Below, piece by piece: positions 39,421 to 48,579 of a stretch of 64,000 nucleotides of DNA; within the stretch, counting starts at the first letter, position 1, and each line of letters opens with the position of its first letter. The stretch covers positions 1 to 64,000 of the forward strand of contig NZ_VUOK01000061.1 in NCBI RefSeq assembly GCF_009806555.1. The letters run 5' to 3'. The position numbers and the translations under genes were made by a program. This DNA is from Methylobacterium sp. 2A (lineage in GTDB: Bacteria; Pseudomonadota; Alphaproteobacteria; Rhizobiales; Beijerinckiaceae). The notes under the pieces were generated by a model. That model worked only from the letters and a program-made list of their open reading frames with translations, had not been told where the DNA came from and made no database searches.

Positions 39421-40458
39421 TCAGCGCGGCTGCGGGATCCAGGGGGCGCTGGCGGCCTCCGAGCGGCCGAAGGCCGGGATCCGGGCGTTCAGGTCCGCCA
39501 CGGTCCGCACGCCGCCTTCCCGGAGCGCCCCCTGCGTCAGCAGGACCGGCTCGACGGTGATCCGGGTCCCGGCATCCTGGCCGGCCAGCGCGAGCGCCGC
39601 CGCCCGGATGGAGACGGCGCCGACTACGGCCGGGTTGGTCGCCACGGTGGCGACCCAGGGACTCCCCGGCTCGGTGATCTCGCCGATATCGGCGGTCGAA
39701 ATGTCGGCCGAATAGATTTTCACCCGGTCGGCGAGGTTCAGTTCGGTCACCGCGAGCTTCGCACCACGGGCGAACTCGTCATAGGGCGCGAAGATCACCG
39801 TGATGCCCGGATTGGCCCGCAAAGCCGCCTTGGCCTGGTCGGCGACCGCGCTCGCTGTCGTGTCGCTGACGACGCCGAAGCGGGCCTTCTCGGCAACGCC
39901 CGGATGGGCGGGCTTGAAGGCGGTCCAGACCGCGTCCCGGCGATCGAGCGGCGCGAAGCCGGCGACATAGACATAGGCCGCCTGGAAGCTGGTCCCGTTC
40001 TCCTGCACGATCTGGTCCAGCGCCTTCCGGGCGAGCGCCTGATCGCTCTGCTCGACCTGGGGGATCCGGGGATCGTCGAGGTTCACGTCGAAGGCCACGA
40101 CCTTGATGCCGGCCTCGACGGCCTTCCGGGCGACGTCCTTGAGCGATTCCGGCAGGCCGTGATCGATCACGATCGCCTGGGCGCCCAGCGCGATGGCCTG
40201 CTCGACCTGCTCGCGTTCGAGGGCCGCGTCCTGCTTGCCGGGGAGGATCCGCAGATCGATGCCGAGCGCCTTGGCCTGCGCCCGCGCGCCCGCCTCGTAG
40301 GCCTGATAGAAATCGCCGGCCGACAGGTATCGGACCAGCGCGACCTTGACGCCGCCGCGGTCGAAGGGCGACGGCGCACCGGCGAGGCCGCCCGCCCAGA
40401 CGGCCGTCGAGAGGCCGAGCGCCGCGACGGCGGCACGAAGACCGAGACGCATGACCAT
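39421..40458 (-). CDS. Second sugar-type ABC binding protein
   Basis: 345-aa periplasmic binding protein of the ribose-type cluster. A signal peptide (about 1-27, AALGLSTAVWAGGLAGA) precedes VKVALVRYLSAGDFYQAYEAG and EQAIALGAQAIVIDHGLPES. I start at the ATG giving MVMRLGLRA because AGGGGA is close upstream. It lies 14 bp after an SfnB-like gene at the end of the Liv-type operon, not with the sugar-type permeases it should serve. The partner is most likely permease 3/ATPase 2, whose operon ends 24 bp away. Confidence 0.87.
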   Translation of the reverse strand: MVMRLGLRAAVAALGLSTAVWAGGLAGAPSPFDRGGVKVALVRYLSAGDFYQAYEAGARAQAKALGIDLRILPGKQDAALEREQVEQAIALGAQAIVIDHGLPESLKDVARKAVEAGIKVVAFDVNLDDPRIPQVEQSDQALARKALDQIVQENGTSFQAAYVYVAGFAPLDRRDAVWTAFKPAHPGVAEKARFGVVSDTTASAVADQAKAALRANPGITVIFAPYDEFARGAKLAVTELNLADRVKIYSADISTADIGEITEPGSPWVATVATNPAVVGAVSIRAAALALAGQDAGTRITVEPVLLTQGALREGGVRTVADLNARIPAFGRSEAASAPWIPQPR

Positions 40459-40472
40459 GGCTTCCCCTGCTC

Positions 40473-41795
40473 CTAGGATGCCGCGGGCAGCACCCGCCCG
40501 ATCTTCCACTGGAACGGCGGCTCGGTGCCGTTGACCGCGAAGTCGCCGACGATGCGATCCTTGAAGATCCGCGGGTTGTGCGACGCGATCGTCCGGGCAT
40601 TGCGCCAGTGCCGGTCGAGCGCGTGGCTCCGGCTCGTGGCGGAGGCGCCGAGCGCATCGAACAGGATCGTGGTCGCCTCCAGCACGAGGCTCGTCAGCAC
40701 GGTCTGCGCCTGAGCCAGCTCAATCTCCGAGGCCACGTTGACCGCCTGGGCCTCCGCCTCCGGCAGGCCCCCGATCCGGGCCTCGTAGGCCCGCTGCACC
40801 GCCTCCGCCGCCTGCCGGTTGAGGGCGCCGGCCGTGTAGGCGAGGGCGTGCACCCGGCCGACGACCTGCAAGACCTGCGGGTCGGCGCTCGGCCGCGGCC
40901 CGGAGGCGTGGGAATAGGTGCGCGCCCGCTCGCGCACGGCCCGCGTCACCGCGTCGGCGGCCGCCCGGGCGATGCCGGTGAGCGTCGCGAGATGGACCGC
41001 CTGGAAGAAGGCCGTCCCGTAGGGGAAGCGCACAGCCGTGGGCAGCGGCGCGCCGATGGCCGGGGCCTGCGTGAAGGTGGCGGTGCCGCTCGCGGTCAGG
41101 CGCTGGCCGAACCCGTCCCAATCGTCCTCGATCGTGACGCCCGGCCCCTTCGCGGCCACCACCACCGAGGTCTCCTCCCCGGCCTCGCCGGTGCCGACCA
41201 CGTCGATCCAATCGGCGTAGAGCGAGCCGGTGGTGTAGTATTTCCGGCCGGTCAGGCCCCAGCCGTCGCCCTGGCGGTGGATGCGGGTCTCGAACGTGCC
41301 GACGACGGCCGAGCCCGTCTCCGACCACGCGCCGCCGAACAGGTCGCCGGCGGCCAGACGCGGGATCCAGTGCCGGCGGCGCGGATCGTCGGGGCTGCCG
41401 ATCGTATCCTCCGCGAAGCCGAAATGGTTGCGCAGGGCCTGGGGCAGGTTCGAATCGGCCTGGGCCAATTCGGCGAGCAGTTCGAACAGGTCCGGCAGGC
41501 TGGCGCCGAGGCCGCCCTCCGCCTCCGGCACCCGCAGGGCGCCGAAGCGGGCCGCCTTCAGCTGCCCGATCGCGTCGTAGGGCAGCATCCGCTCGGTCTC
41601 GCGGGCGGCGGCGCCCGCGCGGATCCGGGCGAAGATCGGCCGGAACCGGGCCTCGAGGGCCGCGTAGCGGGGGCTCGGCGGCGCGCCCCGGGCGGCGCGT
41701 TCGGGGGGCCAGGATGCGGCCTCCGCGGCCCCGATCGTCTCGGATTCGGCACTCGTGCCCAGGTCGGGCGCTGGCGCGTGGTTCGACAGGGTCAT
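40473..41795 (-). CDS. Acyl-CoA dehydrogenase/SfnB-like flavin monooxygenase
   Basis: 440-aa flavoprotein of the DszC/SfnB-like branch of the acyl-CoA dehydrogenase fold. Recognisable segments are ALRVPEAEGGLGASLPDLFE, PQALRNHFGFAEDTIG, FGGAWSETGSAVVG, GRKYYTTGSLYADWIDV and DRHWRNARTIASHNP near the C-terminus. It is clearly paralogous to the gene at 30629 but only distantly similar. Start ATG 41795 (MTLSNHAPAP) is used; about 60 N-terminal residues are low complexity. In the Liv-type operon, so it probably oxidizes the imported compound. Confidence 0.86.
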   Translation of the reverse strand: MTLSNHAPAPDLGTSAESETIGAAEAASWPPERAARGAPPSPRYAALEARFRPIFARIRAGAAARETERMLPYDAIGQLKAARFGALRVPEAEGGLGASLPDLFELLAELAQADSNLPQALRNHFGFAEDTIGSPDDPRRRHWIPRLAAGDLFGGAWSETGSAVVGTFETRIHRQGDGWGLTGRKYYTTGSLYADWIDVVGTGEAGEETSVVVAAKGPGVTIEDDWDGFGQRLTASGTATFTQAPAIGAPLPTAVRFPYGTAFFQAVHLATLTGIARAAADAVTRAVRERARTYSHASGPRPSADPQVLQVVGRVHALAYTAGALNRQAAEAVQRAYEARIGGLPEAEAQAVNVASEIELAQAQTVLTSLVLEATTILFDALGASATSRSHALDRHWRNARTIASHNPRIFKDRIVGDFAVNGTEPPFQWKIGRVLPAAS

Positions 41796-41862
41796 CGGGT
41801 TCAGCCCCTTCGATGGATGGGAGATCGGATCGAGGCCGGCGCCGGAGCGCCGGCGGTTCACG

Positions 41863-42618
41863 TCACTGAAGCGTCCCGGCGCCGCCGAGATACAGCGCGC
41901 CGAGGCGGCCGCTCGCGGCGAGCTCGGCACCGGAGCCCGTCGCGACCACGCGCCCGCTCTCCAGCACGACGGCCCGGTGGGCGTGTTCCAGCACGAGGTT
42001 GGCGCTCTGCTCGGCCACGAGGACGCTCAGGCCCTCCTCGCGGTTGAGGCGGGCGACGATCGAAAAGATCTCGGCGGCGACGATCGGGGCGAGCCCCATC
42101 GAGGGCTCGTCGAGGAGCAGCAGCGTCGGCCGGGTCATCAGCGCCCGGCCGATGGCGACCATCTGCTGCTCCCCGCCCGAGGTCAGCCCGGCCCGGGCGT
42201 TGCGGCGCTCCCTGAGGCGGGGGAACCAGCCGTAGATCCGCTCCAGATCCGCCGCGAGCTGCCGCCGGCTCGGTCGTCGGAGATAGCCGCCGGCGAGCAG
42301 GTTCTCCTCCACGGTGAGCTGCCCGAAGACGTGCCGGCCCTCCAGCACCTGGACGACGCCCCGGGCCACGAGTTCGGCCGGGTCGAGCCGCCCGGTCGCC
42401 GCGCCCTGCCAGCGGATCGCGCCCCGGCGCAGGGCGCCGCGCTCGGCGCCGAGCAGGTTGGAGATCGCCCGGAGCGTCGTGGTCTTGCCGGCGCCATTGG
42501 GGCCGACGAGGGCGACAATCTCGCCCCGGTCGACGCGCAGCGACACGTCGTGCAGGGCCAGGATCGCGGCGCCGTAGATTGCCTCGATCGCCTCGACCTC
42601 GAGAAACGGATCGGCCAT
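41863..42618 (-). CDS. LivF-type ABC ATPase
   Basis: 251-aa ATPase of the branched-chain amino acid family. Walker A GPNGAGKTTT, signature LTSGGEQQMVAIGRAL, Walker B LLLLDEPSMGLAP and the LivF-typical C-terminal VLVAEQSANLVLEHAHRAVV are intact. It works with the LivG-type ATPase at 45949. It lies 26 bp downstream of the binding protein gene and is followed by the SfnB-like gene, so uptake and oxidation genes are cotranscribed. Confidence 0.94.
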   Translation of the reverse strand: MADPFLEVEAIEAIYGAAILALHDVSLRVDRGEIVALVGPNGAGKTTTLRAISNLLGAERGALRRGAIRWQGAATGRLDPAELVARGVVQVLEGRHVFGQLTVEENLLAGGYLRRPSRRQLAADLERIYGWFPRLRERRNARAGLTSGGEQQMVAIGRALMTRPTLLLLDEPSMGLAPIVAAEIFSIVARLNREEGLSVLVAEQSANLVLEHAHRAVVLESGRVVATGSGAELAASGRLGALYLGGAGTLQ

Positions 42619-42643
42619 CGCCGTCAGATTCGGCCGACGGAGG

Positions 42644-43981
42644 TCATTGGGCCGCCGCCTCGGCGGATTCGGCCGCGCGGGGCACGATGCCCTTCTCCCG
42701 GGCGTAGGCCTTCGCGCCCGCCTCGATGAGCGGCTTCAGCAGCGCATGATCGGCCTTGATCCAGTCCGTCTGCAGCACCCACCGCGACCCGTCCCAGCTC
42801 TGGATGCGGGCCGCGCCGCCGCCCTCGTGGTCGGTGGGCGTGATGGCGATGGGCTGGAGCAGCCCGTCGAACCCGATCTGCTTCAGCCGGGCCGGCTCGA
42901 TCGTCAGGTGCTCGAAGGCCCAGCGGCCCTCCTCGCCGGTCAGCGGGCGGGCGCCGAAATGCCGATAGCCGGTGCGCAGCGCCTCGACGGCGAGCGCCGC
43001 GTTGACGAGGCCGACATTGTAGTTGACCGCGCCGAACAGTTTCGGGTCGCGCAGGTCGGACTTGCCGGTATCGAGGATCGCGGCCTTCAGGCGCTTGTGG
43101 ATCTCGAAGTCCGATCCGCCGGGATAGGGGGCCAGCGCCGAATAGCCGATCGCCGCGGCGCCGGCCGGAATCACGTCGGATTCCGAGCCCGCCCACACGT
43201 CGCCGATGATGCGGTTGGCGGGGAAGCCGAAGCGCTGCGCGGTCTTCAGGGCGACGACGGTCGAGACGCCCCAGGTCCGCAGGAAGATCCAGTCCGGCTT
43301 CACCTCGCGGACCTGGCGCCATTGCGGCGACTGCTCGCTGCCCGGATCGGCCACCGGGATCTGGATGTTCTCGAACCCGTACCGTTTCGCCAGCGCGTCG
43401 ACCGCCGGCTGGCTCGCCCGTCCGTAGGCGCTGTCGTGGTAGACGGTCGCGATCTTCAGGCCTTTCAGCTTGTCGAGACCGCCGACCTTGGAGGCGATGT
43501 AGTTGATGCCGGTCGAAGCCTGGCTGTAATAGCTGAACAGCAGCGGGAACGCGTAAGGGAACACCGACCCGTCGACGCTCTCGGTCCTGCCGCCGGCCGG
43601 ATCGATCAGCGGGATCCTGTCGGCGGCCGCCTTATCGAGCAGCGCGTAGCTCGCCGGCGTCCCGTGGGTGAAGAAGAAGGCGAGCGGCGAGCCGTCCTTG
43701 CCCGCCTTGACCCGCTCGTAGACCTCGACCGTCCGGTCGGGGCTCCACTCGGTCTCGAACTCCTCGACCTTGAGCTTGATGCCGTCGATCCCGCCCTCGA
43801 CCTCGTTTATGTAGCGGAAATAGTCGCGCTCCCCCGCCCACCACAGCTCGCCCGACGAAGCGTAGGCGCCGACCCGGTAGGTCGGGAGCGGGATGTACTG
43901 GCCGACCTCCGCGGCGGCGGCGGGCGCGCCGACCCCGAACACGGTGCCCACAAGAAGCGCGGCGAACAGCGATCGTCTCAC
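42644..43981 (-). CDS. Liv-type ABC binding protein
   Basis: 445-aa periplasmic binding protein (type I fold). Signal peptide about 1-23 (LLVGTVFGVGAPAAAAE). The first mature segment contains an aromatic-rich stretch, GELWWAGERDYFRYINEVEG, rather than the usual Thr/Ala-rich pocket start of amino-acid binders. This may reflect a different, perhaps aromatic or large, ligand. It is longer than LivJ (~370 aa). The start overlaps the permease gene stop by 4 bp (ATGA), so translation is coupled. Confidence 0.9.
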   Translation of the reverse strand: MRRSLFAALLVGTVFGVGAPAAAAEVGQYIPLPTYRVGAYASSGELWWAGERDYFRYINEVEGGIDGIKLKVEEFETEWSPDRTVEVYERVKAGKDGSPLAFFFTHGTPASYALLDKAAADRIPLIDPAGGRTESVDGSVFPYAFPLLFSYYSQASTGINYIASKVGGLDKLKGLKIATVYHDSAYGRASQPAVDALAKRYGFENIQIPVADPGSEQSPQWRQVREVKPDWIFLRTWGVSTVVALKTAQRFGFPANRIIGDVWAGSESDVIPAGAAAIGYSALAPYPGGSDFEIHKRLKAAILDTGKSDLRDPKLFGAVNYNVGLVNAALAVEALRTGYRHFGARPLTGEEGRWAFEHLTIEPARLKQIGFDGLLQPIAITPTDHEGGGAARIQSWDGSRWVLQTDWIKADHALLKPLIEAGAKAYAREKGIVPRAAESAEAAAQ

Positions 43982-45066
43982 GGTTTCGTCTCCTGATTGA
44001 GATCACGAAGGTTGCGGCGGCGCGGTCGGCCCCCGGACGGCCCGGCGAAGAGGCACGCGAGGAGGCGCGCGAGTCCCTCGGGCTCCTTGATCAGGAACCC
44101 GATGATCAGGAGGCCGAAGATCGCCTTCTGGATGTTCTGCCGCAGGCCCTCATCGACGTGGCCGGACAGGAGGTGCTGGAACAGCCAGTCGAGGATCAGG
44201 GGCAGCAGGCTGACGAAGGCGGCGCCCAGGAACGCGCCCCGGATGGTTCCGAGGCCGCCGAGGATGATGATGAACAGGATCTGGTAGGACCGCGCGAGGC
44301 CGAAGCTCTGGACGCTGGCGGAGCCGAGATAGCAGAAGGCCCAGAGCGCCCCCGCGATGCCGAGGACGAAGCTCGACACGAAGAAGGCCTGGAGCTTGGC
44401 GCTCCTTGTCTGCACGCCGACCACGGCGGCGGCCGCATCCATGTCGCGCACCGCCGTCCAGGTGCGGCCGGTCTGGCCGCGGACGAGGTTCGCCGACAGC
44501 AGCGTGAGCAGCGCGACCGTGCCGAGCGTCAGCCAGTAGCGCCCGTGGGGGTTCTCGGCCGAAAGACCGAACACCGAGAGGCCGTGCGGCAGGGCGATCG
44601 TGGCCGAGGGGTTGCCGTTGTAGAACCACGGCACCTTGAGGAACAGCCATTCGAAGAAGAACTGCGCCGCGAGCGTGCTGACGATCAGGTAGAAGCCCTT
44701 GATGCGCCGCGCGGGCAGCCCGAACAGCAGGCCCGCCGCCCCGGCCAGGAGGCCGGCGAGGAGGAGCGCGACGGGCAGCGGCAGCCCCGGCACGCGGAGC
44801 TGCAGCGCGTAGGTCGCGTAGGCGCCCACCATCATGAACGCGCCGCTGCCGAGCGAGAGCTGACCCGCGAAGCCGGTGAGCAGGTTGAGCCCGAGCCCGG
44901 CCAGCGCCAGGATCAGGAACGGCACGATGATCGCGTTGACCCAGTATTCGCTCGCCAGGAACGGGACCGCGAGCACCAGAGCCGTGACCGCCGCCAGGAC
45001 GAGGATGCCGGGCGCGATCACCAGGGGCAGGGGCTGCGCGCCGGAGCGCGAAGAGAGGCCGGCCAT
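43978..45066 (-). CDS. LivM-type ABC permease
   Basis: 362-aa inner-membrane permease of the LivM family with about ten helices. NLLTGFAGQLSLGSGAFMMVGAY is cut here to its core LLTGFAGQLSLGSGAF, the family signature, and ILGGLGTIRGAFLGA is the C-terminal hallmark. ATG 45066 (MAGLSSRSG) is chosen; sequence upstream belongs to the LivH gene on this strand. The last ~25 residues are basic and cytoplasmic. Partner of the LivH permease, four bases upstream. Confidence 0.93.
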   Translation of the reverse strand: MAGLSSRSGAQPLPLVIAPGILVLAAVTALVLAVPFLASEYWVNAIIVPFLILALAGLGLNLLTGFAGQLSLGSGAFMMVGAYATYALQLRVPGLPLPVALLLAGLLAGAAGLLFGLPARRIKGFYLIVSTLAAQFFFEWLFLKVPWFYNGNPSATIALPHGLSVFGLSAENPHGRYWLTLGTVALLTLLSANLVRGQTGRTWTAVRDMDAAAAVVGVQTRSAKLQAFFVSSFVLGIAGALWAFCYLGSASVQSFGLARSYQILFIIILGGLGTIRGAFLGAAFVSLLPLILDWLFQHLLSGHVDEGLRQNIQKAIFGLLIIGFLIKEPEGLARLLACLFAGPSGGRPRRRNLRDLNQETKP

Positions 45067-45070
45067 GGCG

Positions 45071-45952
45071 TCAGACCCTCTCGATCGGCCGCTCGCCGAG
45101 GAGGCCGGCCGGGCGGACGAGGAGGAAAGCCAGGGCGAGCCCGTAGGCGAACCAGGACGTGATGCCGCCGCCCAGGAACGGGCCGACATAGGTTTCGGCC
45201 AGGCTCTCGCCGGCCCCCACGACGATGCCGCCCACGATGGCACCCGCGATCGAGGTGAAGCCGCCGATGATCAGGACCGGCAGGGCCTTGAGGACCACGA
45301 GCGACAGCGAGAACTGCACGCCCTGGCGGGCGCCCCAGAGCAGCCCGGCCACGAGCCCGACGAGGCCCGCCACCGCCCAGACGATCTGCCAGATGCGGTG
45401 GATGTCGATGCCGAGCGACAGCGCGGCCCGGGTGTCGTCGGCGACGCCGCGGAGCTGGATCCCGATGCGCGTGCGGTGGAACAGCAGCGCGAGGGCCACC
45501 ACGAGCACCACGGCCACGCCGGCCGCGACCAGATCGAACCGGCTGATCATGATGTCGCCGAGGAACAGGGGCAGATCCTCGATGCCGAGATCGAGGGCGC
45601 GCACCCTTGATCCCATCAGGCCCTGCGCGACGCCCTCCACGAGGTAGGAGAGCCCGAGCGTCGCCATGAACAGCGTCAGGGGACCGCGGTTGGTCAGCGG
45701 CCTGAGCAGGAACCGCTCGATCGCGACGGCGGTGACGATGAGGAGACCGGCCGTGACCGCGAGGGCGGCGGCGATCGGAACGCCGGTCTCCTTCAGGGAC
45801 ACGAATGTGAGGGCGCCGAACAGCAGGAGCGAGCCCTGCGCGTAGTTGAACACGCCCGAGGCCTTGTAGATCAGCACGAAGCCGATCGCGACCAGCGCGT
45901 AGAGCGTGCCGGCCAGCACGCCGCCGATCAGGGTTTCGAGGAACAGGCTCAT
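45071..45952 (-). CDS. LivH-type ABC permease
   Basis: 293-aa inner-membrane permease with about eight helices. GGVLAGTLYALVAIGFVLIY at the N-terminus and IIGGFTSIAGAIVGGIVVG near the C-terminus are LivH hallmarks. It overlaps the upstream LivG gene by 4 bp (ATGA). Forms the translocation channel with the LivM-type protein. Confidence 0.94.
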   Translation of the reverse strand: MSLFLETLIGGVLAGTLYALVAIGFVLIYKASGVFNYAQGSLLLFGALTFVSLKETGVPIAAALAVTAGLLIVTAVAIERFLLRPLTNRGPLTLFMATLGLSYLVEGVAQGLMGSRVRALDLGIEDLPLFLGDIMISRFDLVAAGVAVVLVVALALLFHRTRIGIQLRGVADDTRAALSLGIDIHRIWQIVWAVAGLVGLVAGLLWGARQGVQFSLSLVVLKALPVLIIGGFTSIAGAIVGGIVVGAGESLAETYVGPFLGGGITSWFAYGLALAFLLVRPAGLLGERPIERV

Positions 45953-46734
45953 GCGGCCAGCGCCGCGGGGCCGGCGCCGATATAGGCCGCGATAACATCC
46001 GGGTCGTTGCGGATGGAGTCAGGCGGCCCGTCGGCGAGCTTGCGCCCGTAATCGAGGACGACGACGTGGTGGGCGAGCCGGAGCACGATCCCGAGATCGT
46101 GCTCGATCAGCACGATCGTCAGCGCCAGCTCGCGGTTCAGCCGCTCGATGAGCGCGGCGATCTCGTCCTTCTCGCGCGCGTTCATGCCGGCCAGCGGCTC
46201 GTCGAGCAGGAGGAGCGAGGGCTCCGCCACGAGGGCGCGGGCGAGCTCGACCTTCTTCTGGATGCCGTAGGGCAGCGTGCCGACCGCCGTGCCGGCCCGG
46301 GATTCGAGGTCGAGGAGGCGCAGCACCGCCCGGGCCCGCTCGCGGAACGCGGCCTCCTGCGCCCGGGCGCGCGGCAGGCGCAGGGCTTCCTCGACCAGTG
46401 ACGCCCGCGCCCGCCGCGACAGGCCGACGATCACGTTGTCGAGCACGCTCATCCCCGAGAACAGCGCGTTGTTCTGGAAGCTGCGGCCGATGCCGCGCCG
46501 CGCCGCCTTCAGCGGCTCCATCCGGTGAAAGCGCTCCCCCTCGAACACGATCGTGCCGGATTGGGGCCGGTACACCCCGTTGAGGATGTTGAGGAGCGAG
46601 CTCTTGCCCGCCCCGTTCGGCCCGATCAGCGCGCAGATCTCGCCGCGCCGGACCGAAAAGCTCAGGCCGTTGATCGCCGTGAGCCCCTTGAACGCCAGCG
46701 TGACGTCGGTGAGTTCGAGGATCGTGTCGGACAC
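45949..46734 (-). CDS. LivG-type ABC ATPase
   Basis: 261-aa ATPase. Walker A GPNGAGKSS, signature LPYGIQKKVELARALV (LivG proteins often have LPYGxQ in place of LSGGQ), Walker B LLLLDEPLAGMN and the switch-His segment VLIEHDLGIV. GTG 46734 is chosen because homology starts there (SDTILELTDV); upstream frame overlaps the monooxygenase gene. Eight bases separate it from that gene's stop. Confidence 0.93.
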   Translation of the reverse strand: MSDTILELTDVTLAFKGLTAINGLSFSVRRGEICALIGPNGAGKSSLLNILNGVYRPQSGTIVFEGERFHRMEPLKAARRGIGRSFQNNALFSGMSVLDNVIVGLSRRARASLVEEALRLPRARAQEAAFRERARAVLRLLDLESRAGTAVGTLPYGIQKKVELARALVAEPSLLLLDEPLAGMNAREKDEIAALIERLNRELALTIVLIEHDLGIVLRLAHHVVVLDYGRKLADGPPDSIRNDPDVIAAYIGAGPAALAA

Positions 46735-46742
46735 GGGCGGCC

Positions 46743-48152
46743 TCACTCGGCCGCGGCGGCGGGGCGAAGCGCCGCCTCGCGCGCCTTCACGGCCTCGATA
46801 TCGCGGAAACCGTGGGCCGGATGGGTCTCCGGCAGGTACGGCCCGCGGCCGAACAGCTTGTCGCGCAGCGTCCCGGGGCGGTAGGTCTTCGGATAGACGC
46901 CCCGCCGCTGGAGTTCGGGAACCAGCAGGTTCACGGCATCCTCGAAGCTCTCCGGCGTGACCGCGTAGGCGAGGTTGAAGCCGTCGACATCGGTCTCGGC
47001 GACCCACTCTTCCAGGATGTCGGCCACGGTCGTGGGCGAGCCGACGAAGACCGGGCCGAGGCCGCCGATCCCGCCCCAGCGGGCGAGTTCCGCGATCGAC
47101 CAGGGCGTCTCGGGCGCCGCGAAATGCTCGACCATCGACACGATGGCGTTGGTCTCGACCTTCCGGACGAGGTCGGTCGGCGCGTACTGGCCGAAATCGA
47201 TCCCGCTCCAGCCCGACAGCAGCACCAGCGCGCCGTCATAGGAGGCGTAGGACTGGTATTCTTCGAACTTCTTCTGCGCGGCCGCGTCGGTCTCGGCGAC
47301 GATGATCGTGGTGAGGTTGTAGACCAGCACGTCCCGGGGCGCGCGGCCGGCGGCCTGGGCCTGCGCGCGCACGTCGGCCACGTAGGCCTTGAGCATGGCT
47401 TTCAGCGGCGCGGCGACGAACACGCACTCGGCATGGGCGGCCGCGAAGGCCTTGCCGGGCCCCGAGGCGCCGGCCTGATACAGCACCGGCGTGCGCTGCG
47501 GCGAGGGCTCGCACAGATGGTAGCCCGGCACGGTGAAGTGCCGCCCGCGATGCCCGATCTCGTGGACCTTGGCCGGGTCGGTGAAGATCCGCCGGTCCCG
47601 GTCGCGCAGGACCGCGCCCGCCTCCCAGCTGCCCTCGAACAGCTTGTAGAGCACCTCGACATATTCGGCCGCGACCTCGTAGCGGTTGTCGTGGCGCTTC
47701 AGGCCCTCCTGGCCGAGATTCTTCGCGCCGCTCTCCAGATACGAGGTGACGATGTTCCAGCCGACCCGGCCCTTGGTGTGATGGTCGGCGGTCGAGAGGC
47801 GCCGGGCGAAGGTGTAGGGGTGCTCGAACGAGGTCGAGGCCGTGATGCCGATGCCGAGATGCTCGGTGGCCAGCGCGATCGGCGCGGCGAGCTGGAGCGG
47901 ATCGTTGACCGGGATCTGCGTCGCCTGATGCAGGGCGTGCCAGTTCGAACCCTTGTAGACGTCGTAATAGCCGACGACGTCGGCGATGAAGATCCCGTCG
48001 AAGATCCCGCGCTCCAGCGTCCGGGCGAGATCCTGCCAGTATTCGAGATCCTTGTATTGCCACGACCGGTCGCGCGGATGAGCCCACAGGCCCGGCGATT
48101 GGTGGCCGACGCAGTTCATGTCGAAGGCGTTGAAGCGGATGGTGCGCGACAT
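46743..48152 (-). CDS. LLM-class flavin monooxygenase (NtaA/SnaA/DszA type)
   Basis: 469-aa FMNH2-dependent monooxygenase of the bacterial luciferase fold. RTIRFNAFDMNCVGHQSPGL at the start, RGIFDGIFIADVVGYYDVY, ITASTSFEHPYTFARRLSTA and GRVGWNIVTSYLESGAKNLG are typical of the NtaA/SnaA/DszA group, whose members cleave C-S bonds of sulfones, oxidize nitrilotriacetate or act on similar substrates. It heads the Liv-type operon on the - strand. With the two SfnB-like flavoproteins nearby, organosulfur desulfurization is the best inference. A flavin reductase is not encoded in the operon. Confidence 0.92.
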   Translation of the reverse strand: MSRTIRFNAFDMNCVGHQSPGLWAHPRDRSWQYKDLEYWQDLARTLERGIFDGIFIADVVGYYDVYKGSNWHALHQATQIPVNDPLQLAAPIALATEHLGIGITASTSFEHPYTFARRLSTADHHTKGRVGWNIVTSYLESGAKNLGQEGLKRHDNRYEVAAEYVEVLYKLFEGSWEAGAVLRDRDRRIFTDPAKVHEIGHRGRHFTVPGYHLCEPSPQRTPVLYQAGASGPGKAFAAAHAECVFVAAPLKAMLKAYVADVRAQAQAAGRAPRDVLVYNLTTIIVAETDAAAQKKFEEYQSYASYDGALVLLSGWSGIDFGQYAPTDLVRKVETNAIVSMVEHFAAPETPWSIAELARWGGIGGLGPVFVGSPTTVADILEEWVAETDVDGFNLAYAVTPESFEDAVNLLVPELQRRGVYPKTYRPGTLRDKLFGRGPYLPETHPAHGFRDIEAVKAREAALRPAAAAE

Positions 48153-48539
48153 GCGGGCGTCGTACCTCTATGAGCCTGTGCCTCGAACGAGCATGTCCAG
48201 CGGCCCGAATAGGGCACGACATGAACACGACAGCGTTGATCTGAAATATCGTCAGAGATATCTTGTTGCCGTGATTTTGACTTGAAACACAAATGCCTTG
48301 TTTGTTGTTGTTTGAAGATTATTCATTTCATCGATAGAACGATTCGGTGCATTATTTGTGTATATAGCGGCATGTCTGAAAATCTAATGTCGATTGTTCA
48401 TGCGAGCATATCCATATACAGTCTTTCGTCAATGAACAATTTTACCTTATTGTCACAGATCGAAAGCATGAAATTCCACGCGCTGGACTCGAAGTAGTTC
48501 GGACCGCCTCTCGTAAGACATCCTGTCGGTCTCGGATTC
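48153..48539. other. AT-rich spacer upstream of the Liv-type operon
   Basis: About 390 bp, with a pronounced AT-rich core (roughly 48235-48475). It presumably contains the promoter of the - strand monooxygenase-Liv operon. A short open frame (48282-48497) starting with TTG codes a Cys/Ile/Ser-rich peptide with no ribosome-binding site; I do not call it a gene. Confidence 0.5.
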
Positions 48540-48579
48540 GTGGCTGACCGCGAGGCTGTCACGCCACTCCCGATCGCCT

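Noticed and set aside
48282..48497. 71-aa Cys-rich open frame in the AT-rich spacer
   Set aside because: TTG start, no ribosome-binding site, no homology recognised; AT-rich DNA here fits a promoter region.
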